Of a stretch of DNA of 5,955 nucleotides, positions 5,479 through 5,955 are shown piece after piece. Positions within the stretch are counted from its first letter, which is position 1, and every line of letters begins with the position of its first letter. The translations under genes and the position numbers were made by a program. The notes beneath the pieces were generated by a model. It saw only the letters and a program-made list of their open reading frames with translations, ran no database searches and had not been told where the DNA came from. Source of the stretch: Candidatus Sericytochromatia bacterium (GTDB lineage: Bacteria; Cyanobacteriota; Sericytochromatia; UBA7694; JACMQJ01); NCBI GenBank assembly GCA_014377055.1, contig JACMQJ010000438.1, positions 1-5,955 of the forward strand, given 5' to 3'.

Positions 5479-5628
5479 ATGTTAGAAACTTTAGCAATAA
5501 TTTTAATCATAATGTGGATACTCGGTATGGGTACAGGTTACGCACTAGGAGGGCTTATACATATATTATTAGTAATAGCTCTTATAGTTGTAATACTAAG
5601 AGTAATTCAAGGAAGAAGAGTAGTATAG
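5479..5628 (+). CDS. Lmo0937 family small membrane protein
   Basis: A 49-aa protein too short for ordinary ORF cut-offs. It begins MLETLAIILIIMWILGMG, has a GTGYALGG turn (18-25) followed by IHILLVIALIVVILRVIQ (27-44), and ends GRRVV. Two hydrophobic helices with a Gly-rich loop and a short basic tail are the layout of the Lmo0937 family, and IHILLVIA with RVIQGRR is its most conserved part. The family is widespread in bacteria and is placed in the inner membrane; its function is not known, though members are often stress-inducible. The start is well supported by AAAAAGGAA at 5464-5472, 6-8 bases before the ATG. It has its own promoter and a stem-loop after it, so it is monocistronic. Confidence 0.9.
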   Translation: MLETLAIILIIMWILGMGTGYALGGLIHILLVIALIVVILRVIQGRRVV

Positions 5629-5637
5629 ATACATTAG

Positions 5638-5671
5638 TAGAGAATAGATCTAGTATTAGTTCTGTTCTCTA
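5638..5671 (+). terminator. Stem-loop after the Lmo0937-family gene
   Basis: AGAGAATAGA (5639-5648) pairs with TCTGTTCTCT (5661-5670), with one G-U pair; T5638-A5671 adds a pair, and CTA/TAG (5650-5652, 5657-5659) extends the stem past a T-T mismatch to a GTAT loop. This is the best stem in the window, 10 bases after the stop codon. No T-run follows on the plus strand, so it may protect the 3' end of the RNA or need Rho instead of being a classical intrinsic terminator. Confidence 0.45.
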
Positions 5672-5791
5672 AAACTCTTAAGCTTATTGTCTATTCTTCG
5701 ATATATTTTCAAAACCAATAAAATTAAAGTAGATATGCGTTAAAATACACAATATATAAATTTTTTAATTGGACATTTTAGACACAAATAA

Positions 5792-5955
5792 ATGAATAAT
5801 AATCAAAATGGTCTGCTACATCAAGATATAGAAATACCTGAACAAATACTAGAGTCTATGCGTAAGCTAATTATAATATACTTGATAGCCGATAGAGATA
5901 AAAAGTATAATGTTCTTTTTGAAGCAAATACAAACGATAAATATCTTGAAAAAAA
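5792..5955 (+). CDS. Hypothetical protein, 5' end only (cut by the window)
   Basis: An open frame from ATG 5792 runs off the right edge after 54 residues, beginning MNNNQNGLLHQDIEIPEQ. It is polar at the start, then ILESMRKLIIIYLIADRDKKYNVLFEANTNDKYLEK, with a short hydrophobic run (LIIIYLIA, about 26-33) too brief for a sure membrane helix. I do not recognise it. No good Shine-Dalgarno sequence precedes the ATG (ACACAAATAA), so the start is unsure; the next in-frame ATG encodes Met23. Possible -10 boxes are TAAAAT at 5741-5746 or TATATA at 5753-5758. Confidence 0.5.
   Translation, partial: MNNNQNGLLHQDIEIPEQILESMRKLIIIYLIADRDKKYNVLFEANTNDKYLEK

Overview
The window is very AT-rich, uses ATG starts with clear AAGG/GAGG-type ribosome binding sites, and encodes a periplasmic lytic transglycosylase. 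This fits a low-GC Gram-negative bacterium, probably a host-associated proteobacterium. I cannot name the genus from sequence alone. Coding density is only moderate, one insertion-sequence gene is decayed and one gene lacks a normal start, which suggests a genome with some gene erosion.

Layout. A class I/II PLP-dependent aminotransferase lies on the minus strand at the left (70-1179). It is divergent from a secreted GH23-type lytic transglycosylase on the plus strand (1507-2214). The 327-bp gap between them holds opposed extended -10 promoters and a plus-strand leader with a terminator-like hairpin inside a perfect 9-bp inverted repeat. Next comes an unrecognised 277-aa protein (2354-3187) with a low-complexity N-terminal half, a hydrophobic central helix and a beta-rich C-terminus ending in Phe. 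An AIM24/TIGR00266-family protein follows (3326-4000), behind the best promoter in the window. Running out of its 3' end in the +1 frame is a BNR/sialidase-like protein with exactly seven propeller blades but no ATG start.

The right-hand part holds small items. A 52-aa minus-strand ORF (4865-5023) converges on the propeller gene and overlaps it by 4 bp. An AT-rich stretch contains a CRP-like palindrome. A decayed C-terminal remnant of an ISKra4-type transposase (minus strand, internal stop) follows. A 49-aa Lmo0937-family membrane protein (5479-5628) comes next, with a promoter that begins inside the transposase remnant, then a strong stem-loop and the 5' end of an unrecognised gene cut by the window edge (5792 onward).

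The genes do not form an obvious pathway. Most have their own promoter candidates. Only the AIM24 and propeller genes look co-transcribed. I see no complete novel system. The points most worth checking are the start-less but structurally complete seven-bladed propeller fused out of frame to AIM24, the structured leader of the lytic transglycosylase, and the unrecognised 277-aa protein.
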